A DNA stretch of 64,000 nt, taken from contig OZ005706.1 of the NCBI GenBank assembly GCA_963930775.1, forward strand, positions 186,001-250,000. Reading direction: 5' to 3'. This document shows, in pieces, positions 13,729 through 57,480 of the stretch. The stretch comes from Cliona cf. orientalis. Its lineage: Eukaryota > Porifera > Demospongiae > Clionaida > Clionaidae. Below the pieces are notes generated by a model that was given only the letters and a program-made list of their open reading frames with translations, made no database searches and was not told the DNA's origin. The translations under genes were made by a program, and so were the position numbers. Every line of letters begins with the position of its first letter. Position 1 is the stretch's first letter.

Positions 13729-16192
13729 ATGTTCAAGAGAGGCGGACTGATCAGTCGCTCGCTGCATGCGCCGCGCGGAGTCAACATCCATGGCGAGTCG
13801 AAGCAACCACTCGGTCCCGCGGCGAGCAAAATCAAAAGAAAGTTCTCATGGGCCAGTTCCAGAGTGCGAGGTGCGGTCAGCGAGAGCGCTCTCACTCACC
13901 GGCAGCTGGTGTTGAAAGAGGGATTTCTGTACAAACCTGGATTCCTAAGAATTGTAAGATAATAATGCTAATAATGCGGTCACTCGTGGAACAAATTTGG
14001 GGTTTTGTAGTAAACACTCGTGCAGTTTGCAACAATAATCTATCGTAATTTTTGTCGTGCAGGGTGGCAGAAAGCGGAGGTGGTGTGTTTTGCGCACCTA
14101 CAACCAGACCGAGGCCAGTCTCGATATCTACACCGATGAGACCAAGAATCGCTATAAGGGCAGCGTGACTCTGGATCGCGATGTCTCGCCCATGCTCGTC
14201 GTGAAAAACTACGACAAGAAGAAGAAGACTGCCAAAAATTGCTTCCTGTCGATCAAAGTGGCCAAACACAGCTACCAATTTGCAGCTGACTCCTTCAAGG
14301 AGCTGAGGGAGTGGGCGGCTCTGCTCAGACAAGCCATTGACAATGGTAAGTCAGCCAAAAATTAATTCTAAATTGTTGGCCTAGCTACTATAATACAATC
14401 TATAACCAGTAAAACAAACTGATGTAAATGTAAATTGGTAAGGTATTAAATTTAATCATTTTCACCATTGAATGCTGCAGGCCATATCTACTCTGGCAAA
14501 GTGACAGAGCCCCAGTGCATTGAACAAGGAACAGTCAACGTCAAATTTCACATCAACTGCATTGCTCTGGTTTGCCCCCTCACAGAGGCGCCGATCAAGA
14601 AATGGCGACTAGACCACATCACCTCGTTTGGCCAGTGCGGAGGAATTTTGACGTTCGAGTGCTGTTCCACGTGTTCCGAGGCCAGCACGGCAAGATGCTG
14701 CATAAATATAATTCAAGAGAAGCCCTCCACCATCCTCAACTTAATGGAGAAGGCCATCAGGAATAACCCAAACACTGGGGAGATCCATTATGAAAGGAGC
14801 ATCCTGGGTGATATCTACCACTGTGATCACGACTGCTGCCAGACTCAACGGCTGCTACCGGCTTTCTCTGATCCAAATATCTTCCGTAGCTCAACGGCAA
14901 GTCCACAAAAGGGGATAACCACAGTGCCAGTCGATGTACACGCAGATTTCGATATTCCTTCCAACACACTTGGTAGCAATGATTCAGGCCTCCCTGGCAC
15001 CCCAAAGCAGCCTGATGCACTGAGCATCAACAGCAATATTCCATCGCCAACGCAGCAAAGTTCAAGGAGCTCCCCTAACAGATCAGGCAGGTACCAGAAC
15101 CATCGGCTAAGAAGCATGAGCACGACTGAGGTGGGTCAGGTATCTCCTTACCTTGGGGACGTCACGATGCAGTACGCCAGGAGACAGAGTGATGAAAGTC
15201 AGAGGACGTCATCGTACAATAATGGCAGCAATGGAACAGCTCCGCAGCAGGAGGGTACCCGCAGGAGACTGGTCTATGCAGCCGTTCAACCACCAAATTC
15301 GGCAAGAAAGAGTGCAGCAATTGAAGAAGATTCAGTCACTTATAGCACGGTGAATGTCACTTCACCAGGGTCAGAGGACAGGCGGAGAAGTGGGGGGTTA
15401 GTACCTCTAGATGAAAATGATGGAATTTATGATTATCCCCCCATTGAGCCAAGCTACTGGGATATCGGTGGAGACAGTGCATTCTCTCCCCCTGGTACAC
15501 CACTAAGAGATGGTGGAAATCGCAAATCGTCAGCTCAGTCGACGTTGAGTGTTTACGAGCCAGGCAGTGATATTCGTGAGAGAGAGGAAGATTTTGAGGA
15601 GCTACCCCCAGTTCCAAAGCATAATCGTAGGACACGACCCCCTACCAAGGAGCTGGTCAAGTTGAACAGTACAGGAACAAATGTGTCAGCCAGGCATAGG
15701 CTACACAGCACTGGGGATGTCTTAGAATCGCGACCAATGAAAACAAGTAGTGCCTATGGACATATGGGCAGTATGGACAACCTCGACCAAGCTGGACGAA
15801 ATCGATCCCATTCTCTTGCCAACCCACTAGCAGTAGAGTCTCGTCTGGGAAATGCAGAATTTCTAAGCAAACTTCACGAAGAGGATGAAATGTTGACTCG
15901 TGTGCTTGCAGCTTCGAGAAGGGAGAGAAACGAAGAGGTTATAGACGAGAACCGTGTCTATCTCTCTCCAATCTCTCAGCGCCATCGCATGTCCTCTCTC
16001 TCCCCTATCAACTCACGAAGTAACGTAGACAAATTCTTGACCAAGAAAGCTAGCGACACGGTCCGAGGCTACGCATACAAGATACAAATTCCTCTCTCAA
16101 ACACTGAGTATGACGTACCAAGAAGAGCCGCACCTGCTCCAGACTTGACCAATTTAAGAAGTGATGCACCTCCAAAGCCTTTGAGGAGTTAG
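13729..16192 (+). CDS. Dok-like PH-PTB docking protein
   Basis: Three exons (13729-13953, 14063-14345, 14481-16192) give 739 aa. After a basic N-terminus, a PH domain spans about residues 60-168 (LVLKEGFLYKPG, RKRRWCVLRTYN, ADSFKELREWAALLRQAI). An IRS-type PTB domain occupies about residues 172-275 (VNVKFHINCIALVCP, WRLDHITSFGQCGGILTFEC). The long disordered tail carries tyrosines in SH2-ligand-like contexts: YAAV near 435, YSTV near 456, YDYP near 484, YGHM near 594, YLSP near 661 and YDVP near 711. Proline-rich patches (ELPPVPKHNRRTRPPTKE, APPKPLRS) could bind SH3 domains. PH plus PTB plus multi-Tyr tail is the Dok/IRS architecture. It would act at the membrane as a substrate of tyrosine kinases and a scaffold for SH2 proteins. 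Dok fits better than IRS by size. The exact orthologue is not resolved. Confidence 0.85.
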
Positions 16193-17150
16193 CTACTGCA
16201 TGCATGCAGTGAGAACAAGTGAACAGTTGCCCACTGTGCCAATTATTTTGTGTTTGTAGTGTGATAAGTATTTAACTGAGCATTTCACCCTCCCAGCCAA
16301 ACTCTTCCTGCAGAGTTGCCAAAACAACTTGTTTTTTTTTTCTGGACCAAATGCCTAACACATCGATATCACGTAACGCACTTTATAATTCTTACATACC
16401 TACACACGTCTGTATGCTCACTTTTTTCCTACTGTGGTGTTTCTGTACAATACCCTTTATTGGCAATTGATCATGAGCCTGTCACTTATTATTCTGAGTA
16501 TATAACCCTCTACATGAATTGTACACAATATTCCATAATAATTATTACAATGTCAGGTAACTCCTGTATAGTTACAGCATCACAATTTTTGAATTCTGTC
16601 TTATTATTAAAAATAATATTATTATCTTAAATGAATTCTGAGCAGTGTTACGAAGCACCAGGTCAATCCTATAATATTATCAGATTCTATTACATTATCC
16701 TTAAATAGACAACACATGAAGTTCTTCAAACACTCATTAGGTTAATGGATACAAATGAGGAGATTTTTGACTCCAATTAGCACTGCACGTGAATATCATG
16801 ATCTATAACATTAGTATAAGTATACAGAAACTGCACAAAAATTTTGATACACTATACTGAATAATAAAGTGAGCAGGTTGCCATATTTGAAATGATAATA
16901 AGCTTAAAGCATACCAACACCAATTGAACCTGTGCTGTTGAGTAGACACAAACGTACACACATACGCACGGCACGGGGGGACAAACAATGCATTAAAAAG
17001 TTCCTAAAAGAGGTGGATGTCCAACAGAGACCAAAGGTGGCTGCATATTGTGACTCTGAACCACTCCACGCTAGACACACAAATAAGCAAAATTAACACT
17101 TAATGAGTTTGACACTTAATGATAATTTTGGTTAGCTGTAATAATATAGG
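16193..17150. other. Convergent intergenic region between the Dok-like gene and DNAH2
   Basis: 958 bp of AT-rich sequence hold the 3' UTRs of both genes. AATAAA occurs on the plus strand at about 16861-16867 (AATAATAAAG). I see no gene. Confidence 0.5.
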
Positions 17151-49669
<32,519 letters not shown>

Positions 49670-49840
49670 TCAAAACAGTGGCCCGCCATAAGGGGAGAAC
49701 AGGTTGTCATGGTAACTAGTTCACTAATTACATCATACCTTGAGCCACACCTCCACGGCCACTATAATTCTTAACCAACCACGCCCACTTTCTAATTTGC
49801 AGATTGCAGCTCGGAGCAGAGATCAAAGACGAGATCGAGA
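49670..49840. promoter_or_regulatory. Divergent promoter region between DNAH2 and the gasdermin-like gene
   Basis: 171 bp separate the two start codons. The interval contains an X-box at 49703-49716 close to DNAH2. Both 5' UTRs must be very short. Confidence 0.6.
49703..49716. promoter_or_regulatory. X-box (RFX-binding motif) upstream of DNAH2
   Basis: GTTGTC-AT-GGTAAC matches RYYNYY-N(1-3)-RRNRAC at every position. It ends 33 bp before the DNAH2 ATG, nearly the same spacing as in CCDC39. It lies about 125 bp from the gasdermin-like ATG. Confidence 0.7.
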
Positions 49841-52800
49841 ATGGCTGCTCAAACTCTTTTCAACAGGACAGTTGGCTTCCATCTTCCTTCTGCTATCCCG
49901 ACGCAGCTGGAACGCATCGATGAATTCGGGATCGGGAAGGTACTGATCTACTCTAAGAAGCCGAAACGATTCACTCCGTGGCGCAAACACGAGCTGTCGT
50001 TCACTGGGTGGTCGATTTCTAGCCTCCTCAGCACGCAAGCCGAAGACCCGCCGCTAAAGATAGCGACCGCAAGCAGCTTTATGTTCGACCTGGGCAAAGG
50101 GTCTAGCTCGGCTACCGTACAAGTCAACCTCGACACTGAACTAAATCTTCGCGATGCGCTTCTCAGCTTGAACGCCAAGCTCAATGTTGACGAACAAAAG
50201 AAGCTGAACATCACGGCGGACTTTGGAAAAGTCACTCACGTTTCTACCGACCTCCTCACCAGCTGCTCGTCCAAAAAGCTCCACGTGAACACGGAGCACC
50301 CGATAGTGCAGGAGGCGATGGGGAAGGGAGGTGCAATGTTTGTTATAACGTCAATGTACACCGCTGAGCACTGCAACGTCCAGGTGAATATTTCAGGCAG
50401 CATGGACGAGACTCTCGGGGCTGGAGTCAAGCCTGGCGGCGGAGGAAATGAGACAGTGAAAGATTCCGACACAACCACACACGGTAAACTTTCAATATCT
50501 GTCAGTTTGTGGTGTCTTCCGTGTATTGCGTGTACATGGTAAAATGCTAAACAGATGTCAATCCACGTTATAATTCCTATTTTGAACAGTTTGTAAGGTG
50601 TAAATGTTTTAGTATAGTAACTACACTTTAACGATACTTTTGCAGTGCTGAATCGTAGTGAGCCTACGCCCATTGCCTTCCTCCTGTTGAGGCTGGAGAT
50701 TGGGAAGCTGGGTGAGATCAATCCTCGGATTAACACACACCTGAGGAATGTCAAGGTGAGAGAGCAGAGGTTACGGACAATGATTAGACAAACACGTGGT
50801 TACAGATAAGGGGCATGTATTCCCATTATGCTGTTTAATCCTGCGATTGGGATCCACAGTAAGTATGATGAGGTCCTTCCTTGGATTGCATAAATTTTTT
50901 GTATCCATGAATTTTTGCCAACAGAAAACCTGCAGCTGCCCACAATAATTTCTTTGAAGTACATAGTCTCATTAGAAATAGTTGGCAATTGGTGTGATGC
51001 CATGAAATTCTATAATATTTTTGTGGTATATTATTAATCAACTGCTTCATTGGTAGACCATACCTATTGCATCATTGACTGCTGAATGAATTGATTTGGT
51101 TATTGTTGCCTTGCTAGAGTGACTATGAGGTACTGAACAAGCTGGGAGCATTCCCCAAACCTCCTAGCTCCAAAATGGTGAAGCTGCCTCAATTACAGAC
51201 GCAGGAGTCCCAAGATTTTCATGACTGGATCATTATTGATGTCGTAGAGGAGGTGAGGGCAGAGTGGAGAGGCAGAATAAATTTTTAGGGAGAGAAGGTC
51301 TTTAGCTATGAAATAGTAGGAGTAACGAAATGGTGTTTATTAGTTAGTCGGTATGCTTGTAGTTAATTCATATCTACTCGAGTGTATTGCATTCTACAAA
51401 TTTTAGGCATAAATTAGTGAAGATAATATATAGAATTTCTTAGTAAAACTAGCTAATCAGTAGCTGCATGTTTTGGTAAATTGCTATATGCTTCATGGAA
51501 GTGACCTCTTTGAAAACATCTCGTATTTCAGAGTGAAGCGGCCACTAGAGAAGCAGAGGCTAAAGTTACTGGAGATAGTGAGGCGTCCATTGTTGAGCCT
51601 CAGACAGTAGCTAGCAGTGAGGCGGGCCCACAGGCTCCCGTAGAAGAGGTTGCCACGGTGAAGGTGTCCTCCGATCTAGGCTTGGCTCCACCACCTCCTT
51701 CTAATGCACAGGTACTCAATGGACTAGTTACCTAACCCTTTATCACGATGGGCAGCTGCAGCAGTACATTAGAGCTGACTCCCCATTGTTGCTATTGTAC
51801 AGTATTTTGCACTAGTCTTCATGTTCTCACGGGTGTTATCATTAAGGTTATTGTCATTAAGGGTATAGTATGCCTTCAATGCTCCCTCATGGTGGGCTTC
51901 AAAAGTGTAAAGTTTACCTGTCAACGTACTTGAGTTACACCACAAAATTTAATTTATTTCGGGAGCACTTGAAGATATTTGCATTGGCTGCTGAATCTCT
52001 ATGGCCTATTGTGATTCTAGTGTGGCGTATAGTATAGTATGCTGTACATGTGCATGTGAATACAACATGTACATGTACATGTACATGTACTTGTGGGTGT
52101 ACGTACAGACATGTATACAGTTTGTATAGCAGTAGCAATAAGCATTGTGCTTCTGCTTACTTTGGAAGATGGTGTAAGTGCATGAGATCAGGATATCTTC
52201 TCATTGCTTTTTTTTGTGCTTCAGGTGAACACCCCCTATGCCACGCCCATGAGCGAGGTACAGAAAGTTGCTGACTCAGCCAGCGGTGGTCACGAAGAAA
52301 CAGACTCACCCACCATTGACCAGCACTATGTCTACAGCCTCAGGGACTTTCAGCCGTTTGAAAGTACCACCTACCAAGGTAGATTACTTATCCTTCATTG
52401 AAGAAGCTTTCTCGATGTAATATTCGGAGACTATAGTGTGCAAGTAAATATTTAAAATTTTGCCGACTTGTTGCAGGTATCCTAGGTGAAGTGGATGAGT
52501 GGGTGGAGCCTCTTGTATCCAATTCGCAGCTGCACAGTGCCTACCTCAACTACATTCGTCCTCCCCGGACTCTAGAGAAACTCAAGGCCCTCACCACATT
52601 CGTGAGTTTCATACAAAATCTGTATAGCCAGCGGAATCTTCCATTGTTCCCAGATCTGCTTCAGGCTGTCTTTTCTATAATAATTGTTGATATTGTGCTA
52701 TAAACCCTACCCCATTTGTCTTGCATGGCGTGTGCAAAATGTGGTGTAGTGTCAGGTCAGCTGCAAATGCAGCTGTGATCCCCCCATGATCATCGGATCA

Positions 52801-53711
52801 TTGTTGATGTTGTACTATGAACCCTACCCCATTTGCCTTGCATGGCGTATGCAAAATGTGGTGTAGTGTCAGGTCAGCTGCAAATACAGCTGTGGTCAGA
52901 TCATTTTGTTGATTACAGCCATTCATTAGAGCCAGGAGTACGGAACACACGTAGCAGTAGTACAAACACCTCTTTACAGATTTGACAATGTATCATAACT
53001 ACCCTTGTACAATAACCAATCTTTTTGAACAATATGACTTTTTTATCTGTAGCTTCTTGAGCATGGGAATGCCCTGCGGACTCACAAGCTGGTGCCTGTC
53101 AACACCAACAAAGACATCGATGCCATCATGACAAAGCTGAGCCAAGAGGTCAAGGTTCAGCTGGATGAGGTGACATCGCTGATTGTGACGAGCGAGGCTT
53201 TGGACGAGTTCCCCCAGTTCCTGGTGATGAAGGCAACGGAGCTGCCCAGCGAGAAGAGACAAGCACTCATCAACGTGGTAAGCTAGGGGATCAGTCATCA
53301 CTAAGATGATCAGCACACAATTACGACTTAGTGATTGTCAGCTTCCTTTTAAAGAGCCGTGCAACAAACATCATAATATTTCATCCACACCTCATTTCAG
53401 CATCAAGCTGTACAAAATCAGCGCTCTTATAACTATTATTATAGCAATGCACTTAATCTCGTTTCTCTATAAACATTATATTGTTCCTCAATCTGCAGAT
53501 CTGTCAAACTCCATATGGCACTAACCGTCATGTCTACTCCGACGTTGGGCCCTACAAGGATCCTGACATCTACCCATTCATGGCCAAGATGGGTTTCTCT
53601 CTCCCTTCGACCAAGAAGAACCTCATCTTCACCAGTGGGGACGACACAGAGGAAGACATCCTGGCAGCTGGTCTCATCATGCTCAAGGCTACCGTACCCT
53701 CACCTAACTAG
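49841..53711 (+). CDS. Gasdermin-like protein (putative pore-forming cell-death effector)
   Basis: Eight exons (49841-50483, 50646-50755, 51118-51252, 51532-51711, 52225-52378, 52477-52601, 53053-53277, 53499-53711) close in frame at 594 aa. The first 250 residues resemble the gasdermin E/pejvakin pore-forming domain in layout: an amphipathic start, KVLIYSKKPKRFTPWRKHEL at the KK(K)RF position, the FGKVTHVSTDLL strand, PIVQEAMGKGGAMFVIT, then PTPIAFLLLRLEIGKL. An acidic, Ser/Pro/Ala-rich linker follows (exon 4, about residues 297-356). A C-terminal half of about 190 residues comes last and may be the autoinhibitory domain. In the family, protease cleavage in the linker frees the N-terminal domain to form membrane pores. 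I cannot identify a cleavage site with confidence. Family assignment rests on pattern, not on a search. The C-terminal half is not recognisable to me. Confidence 0.7.
52683..52916. repeat. 117-bp tandem duplication in intron 6 of the gasdermin-like gene
   Basis: Two copies (52683-52799, 52800-52916) share AACCCTACCCCATTTG, TTGCATGGCG and GCAAAATGTGGTGTAGTGTC with few differences. Confidence 0.85.
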
Positions 53712-53913
53712 GTAGTATTATATAGCTGACCGACTCAAGCCAACACAAAATTAATAATTATCCATACACTGCATGCAACGCTGCATAATTTTTAATCTTG
53801 AAAGCAGATTCTACAGTATTAATAATTTTGTTTTTTTTTTCCAAATAATTGTGTGCATAATGATGAGAAATGCGTGCAAGAACTGAAATTAATGTCATAA
53901 TAGTGGTTGAAAA
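53712..53913. other. Convergent 3' junction, gasdermin-like gene and RNASEH2B
   Basis: 202 bp of AT-rich sequence between facing stop codons. It holds both 3' UTRs. Confidence 0.6.
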
Positions 53914-55675
53914 TTATGACTTTTTTGGTTTTGGGGCAAAGAAGCTAGTTATTGATTTCATTCCTGTCTTGTCCACTTTGGCCAATTTCCTCTGATTCAC
54001 ACTCAGCTTGCTGTTGTCCTGTAATAAAAAAAAAAAATTTTTTTAATTATGGCTATATATTATAGCAGAGCACAAGAGTAGAGGTGAGAGAACAGTTGAC
54101 ACTTTTGGTCACCTTGACTGATTTCGTTGGCGGTGGAAGGGTGCCCATCTTCGTATAGTCCTCAAGAGGCTCAGGTACGCCGCCATTACAAACAGCCATT
54201 TGATCTCGCTTCTCCTCCAAATGAGGTCTCTTAGCTGGGGGCACTCCCTCTTCAACCACCAACTCTCCCCTGCAAATTTATCAAAAATTAATGATAACTA
54301 ATAATAATAGACCAATGATATTGTAATTTAATGATGATCTTGTTGATTTCTATACCTGTAGCTGTCCTCCAGTTCAGTGGCTAGCTCCTTGGGTAGATAT
54401 TCGCACACCATACCACAGGCATACTTCATATACTCACCTTTTCAAAGTTAAATCAAGAGAAAGTATATATTAGAAGTTAAAACTAGCCCATTGGCAGGAT
54501 TGAAAATGGCATACTTTTTGAAACATCACTTCTCTTGTTGGTCCTGACGAGCATGGAGCTCTGGGAACCCGTACCCACGTACACCCCCTTCTCCTCCAGA
54601 CTAGAGGCCTGGGCCGCCACCTTTGACCTCAGCCACGACACAGCCTTCTCTTTGCTGAACTTATACACTGTCACCTCATCTGTTATGCCTGAGAGGGAGA
54701 AAGAGAGAGAGAGAGAGAGAGGAGGGAGAGAATTACAACATAAAGTTTCACCCACACCAGCGAGCTAATGCTGAGGTGAAGCTTACATTTGAAGTCGCAC
54801 ACATGCTGCCATTGATTTCTCTGCACACAGTCGCTGAGAATGTGACAGCTGTTGCAGTCAGGGTCCTCCAGGATGGCATCCAGCGTGGTGAATTTCCCTG
54901 ACTGACACAAAAAAATTGTCAACTAAAAAAAAACACCAACTCCAGCTTACGATGTACATGCATTATACATACCTGTGATGCTTTGATGAGGTATGGCAGT
55001 GCTATGAAGAGGGGGTCAACTGGTGTGCACATGAATAAACTGCCATCTGAAAAAAAATCAATCAAATATTTTCCAGCATTACATTCATCTCTTCTCCTCC
55101 CATGCACCTGTCTATATACTCACCTGTTTGTATGGAGTTGTCCACAAACCAGGAGCGAGGCTCATCACTGAATTTCAAAATCTCACATAAATCACCGGAA
55201 TCATCCGCTTCGGAAGCTGATCTCCACAGATAGCGACGATTGGAGCCTGGATGAGGTGTTCAATTAATTAATAATCATTTTTAGCTATGCTGCACACAGT
55301 GATAAATTAATTTACCGGTTCTTGGGTCACGGAGGGTGGCAAAGGAGAGTGCTGATTCAGCAGATAAATCACTCCGATCACCAGCTCTACACACTTTATC
55401 TGAAAGAGAATTTAGTAAAATTGAACAATTTCACTCAATTGGGGAATAAGTTGTGTACCTGGCATCAAGCAGATCCACTGGTCTGGCTGCACTGGGAGGC
55501 CACGCCCCCTAGGTTTCTTCTTCTTGGGCACATAGTCCTCTTTTGGCGCGCTGTCTTCCTGGCTCTGGCTTTGACTCAGAGACGACGAATAACCAGACGA
55601 CGACTGGCTGTCTGAAACGGCTTCACTTTCATCACGGCTATGAGATCGAGATCGAGTCAGCATCGCAGCATGCAC
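53914..55675 (-). CDS. RNASEH2B: Ribonuclease H2 subunit B
   Basis: RNASEH2B is a nuclear, non-catalytic subunit of the RNase H2 trimer that removes ribonucleotides from DNA and RNA from RNA-DNA hybrids. Nine exons (55459-55675, 55316-55399, 55124-55246, 54973-55046, 54787-54901, 54515-54688, 54356-54437, 54113-54269, 53914-54018) give 376 aa. Characteristic pieces are LCEILKFSDEPRSWFVDNSI, LFMCTPVDPLFIALPYLIKA, SGKFTTLDAILEDPDC, YKFSKEKAVSWLRSKV, EYMKYACGMVCEYLPKELAT and the LAKVDKTGMKSITSFFAPKP end. That end contains the PCNA-interacting PIP box (MKSITSFF). A Ser/Arg-rich and KKKKPRGRG basic N-terminal extension precedes the fold and could be a nuclear signal. It makes the protein about 60 aa longer than the human one. 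The start could be the ATG at 55675 or the one at 55663. Confidence 0.93.
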
Positions 55676-55826
55676 ATGTATACAGATGTGCGCTATTTAG
55701 AGCAAATCCCGCCTTTTTTCTATAGCTCTATTTACCCGACTTAAAGAAATTTTGAATCACAAAAAATCAGGACACCAATACATGCAATAATATGAAACCA
55801 ATAATCTACAGATGATTTGGTGAGAC
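55676..55826. promoter_or_regulatory. Divergent promoter region between RNASEH2B and the NALF-like gene
   Basis: 151 bp separate the start codons, the shortest such gap in the window. I see no X-box. Confidence 0.5.
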
Positions 55827-57328
55827 ATGGCGTCAGTTAGAGCCTTTCTTTTGGTTCTGTCGACAGCTGTAGTGAGCCTTCTTGCCTTTGAAACTCAGTA
55901 TGAGTGTACAACCGAGCTCAATGCCAGTGACATTCCTGAAGGTTCATTCTACCTCCGACTCTCTCCTGCCACTGTGACAAACACATCTTCGAGCAATTCA
56001 TCTTCAGTAAGCAGCACGTGTCCAGGTGATGATCAGCGTGTGACTAATCTCGACTGTATGTGTGGGGATGGCCTCCGTAATCAGCAGAGGGATATCCAAA
56101 AACGGCTCCAACGTACCTGCAAGTACTATGAGGAGCACACAGAACCAATATCGTCCCCGCTCGGATTCTGTGAAAGAGCGCTGACTCAGCTGGGCAGATG
56201 TGTGACCTTTGAACCCTTCCCCGAGGACAATTCCACAGATCTATACGACGCGAGCAGTCTGGAGATGGATATGCGTGAGATTGACGGAATTTTGTTGGGG
56301 TATTTTTGCATCATCGACAGGACTTTGGCAGGAGTGTATCTCCGGACTGAGCCTCACCGCTGCCAGTGCCTGGTGAGTGGATAGCTTTGCTTACATGTGC
56401 AGTGATTTATTTAGAGGGGGGGGGGGGAACCAGGGGATATCCCCCCCCTGACTGGCATTTCCCCCCCCTGAAATTTGCCAACTATCATAATAATACTTAT
56501 AACTTTTGTCTAATAATCAATATTTTTGCTTGTGAAAGTAGTCTCAGAAGCCACCAGAAGCAGTCTCAGAGGTCATAGATTTCAAAATCTTCCTGGGGGA
56601 GCATGCCCCCAGACCCCCCTAGTTTGAGTATATTGCCGCACGCTATGATTTCCCCCCTCTGATGAAAAATCCTGTATAAAACCCTGCATGTGTATATACA
56701 CATATTGGATTCTCATGGAATTTTTTAGCACACACACACATACACACATAAGCCTATGCATTGATTATTAATTTTATCAGTAATACTATTATTTACCCAT
56801 ATCTCAGGAATTGTACAAGAGGTGGCTCTGTGCTACTAAGCTGACCTTCTACAGTTCACCTCCCAACTCCATCGCCACTACTGATGATGATCGTCCTACC
56901 TCCTCTAGTGATGGGGCCAGTATGGATGAGAGTGATGGGCCAGGTCGCCTGCGTCCATGTATCGGGGTTTGTGAGGATGTCCTCCAGTCCTGCCCATACT
57001 ACCTCCCCTCTCGCTTTCAGGACAGCAAGTCTATCATCTACGGAGGCTATCCAGCATTTGACTGCCCAAGTAAGCAATGGATGGATGGATGGATGGATGG
57101 AGGGGGTGGGAAGGGGAGAGAAGGAGAGAGGGTGTGGGAGAGAGAGTGTATAATTGTTATTTATTTATTCTTTTTGTAGGGCCTAAGATCTGTGGAATGC
57201 AAGGAGAGAACTGTTCCTATGGCCTTGGGAATGAGTGCTTTGGTCCTCGAGGCAGCCATGGATCCATCCTAACTATCTCCTTTTACACTTTTGTCATTTT
57301 TCAATCACTGATACTTATGATATACTAG
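55827..57328 (+). CDS. NALF1: NALCN channel auxiliary factor (FAM155/NLF-1 type cysteine-rich membrane protein)
   Basis: Three exons (55827-56372, 56808-57069, 57180-57328) give 318 aa. An N-terminal signal peptide (VRAFLLVLSTAVVSLLAF) is followed by an extracellular domain with about 18 cysteines and several NxS/T sites. The second exon has the family pattern WLCATKLTF ... RPCIGVCEDVLQSCPYYLPS ... YGGYPAFDCP. A C-terminal hydrophobic segment (ILTISFYTFVIFQSLILMIY) is either a membrane anchor or a GPI-signal-like tail. FAM155/NLF-1 and fungal Mid1 are subunits that promote surface delivery of the NALCN/Cch1 sodium-leak channel. NALF1 versus NALF2 cannot be resolved here, so the symbol marks the family only. 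Confidence 0.78.
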
Positions 57329-57480
57329 CATCTATTTATAGCACCTATTTTCACTCTATTTTTAAATGCATCACTGTAATAATCCCATAATCGAGCTAAC
57401 GCATATGATATGCGCATGAATATCATTATCGATTGTTGGACGTATCATCTTGTTGACCTTTCTCGAGTCTTTTCTTGGTA
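57329..57480. promoter_or_regulatory. Upstream region of TRIM copy 1, including a 26-bp element shared with copy 2
   Basis: ATGCGCATGAATATCATTAT(CGATTG) at about 57410-57435 recurs exactly at about 61726-61751 in front of copy 2. It marks the left part of the duplicated unit and may be promoter sequence. Confidence 0.55.
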
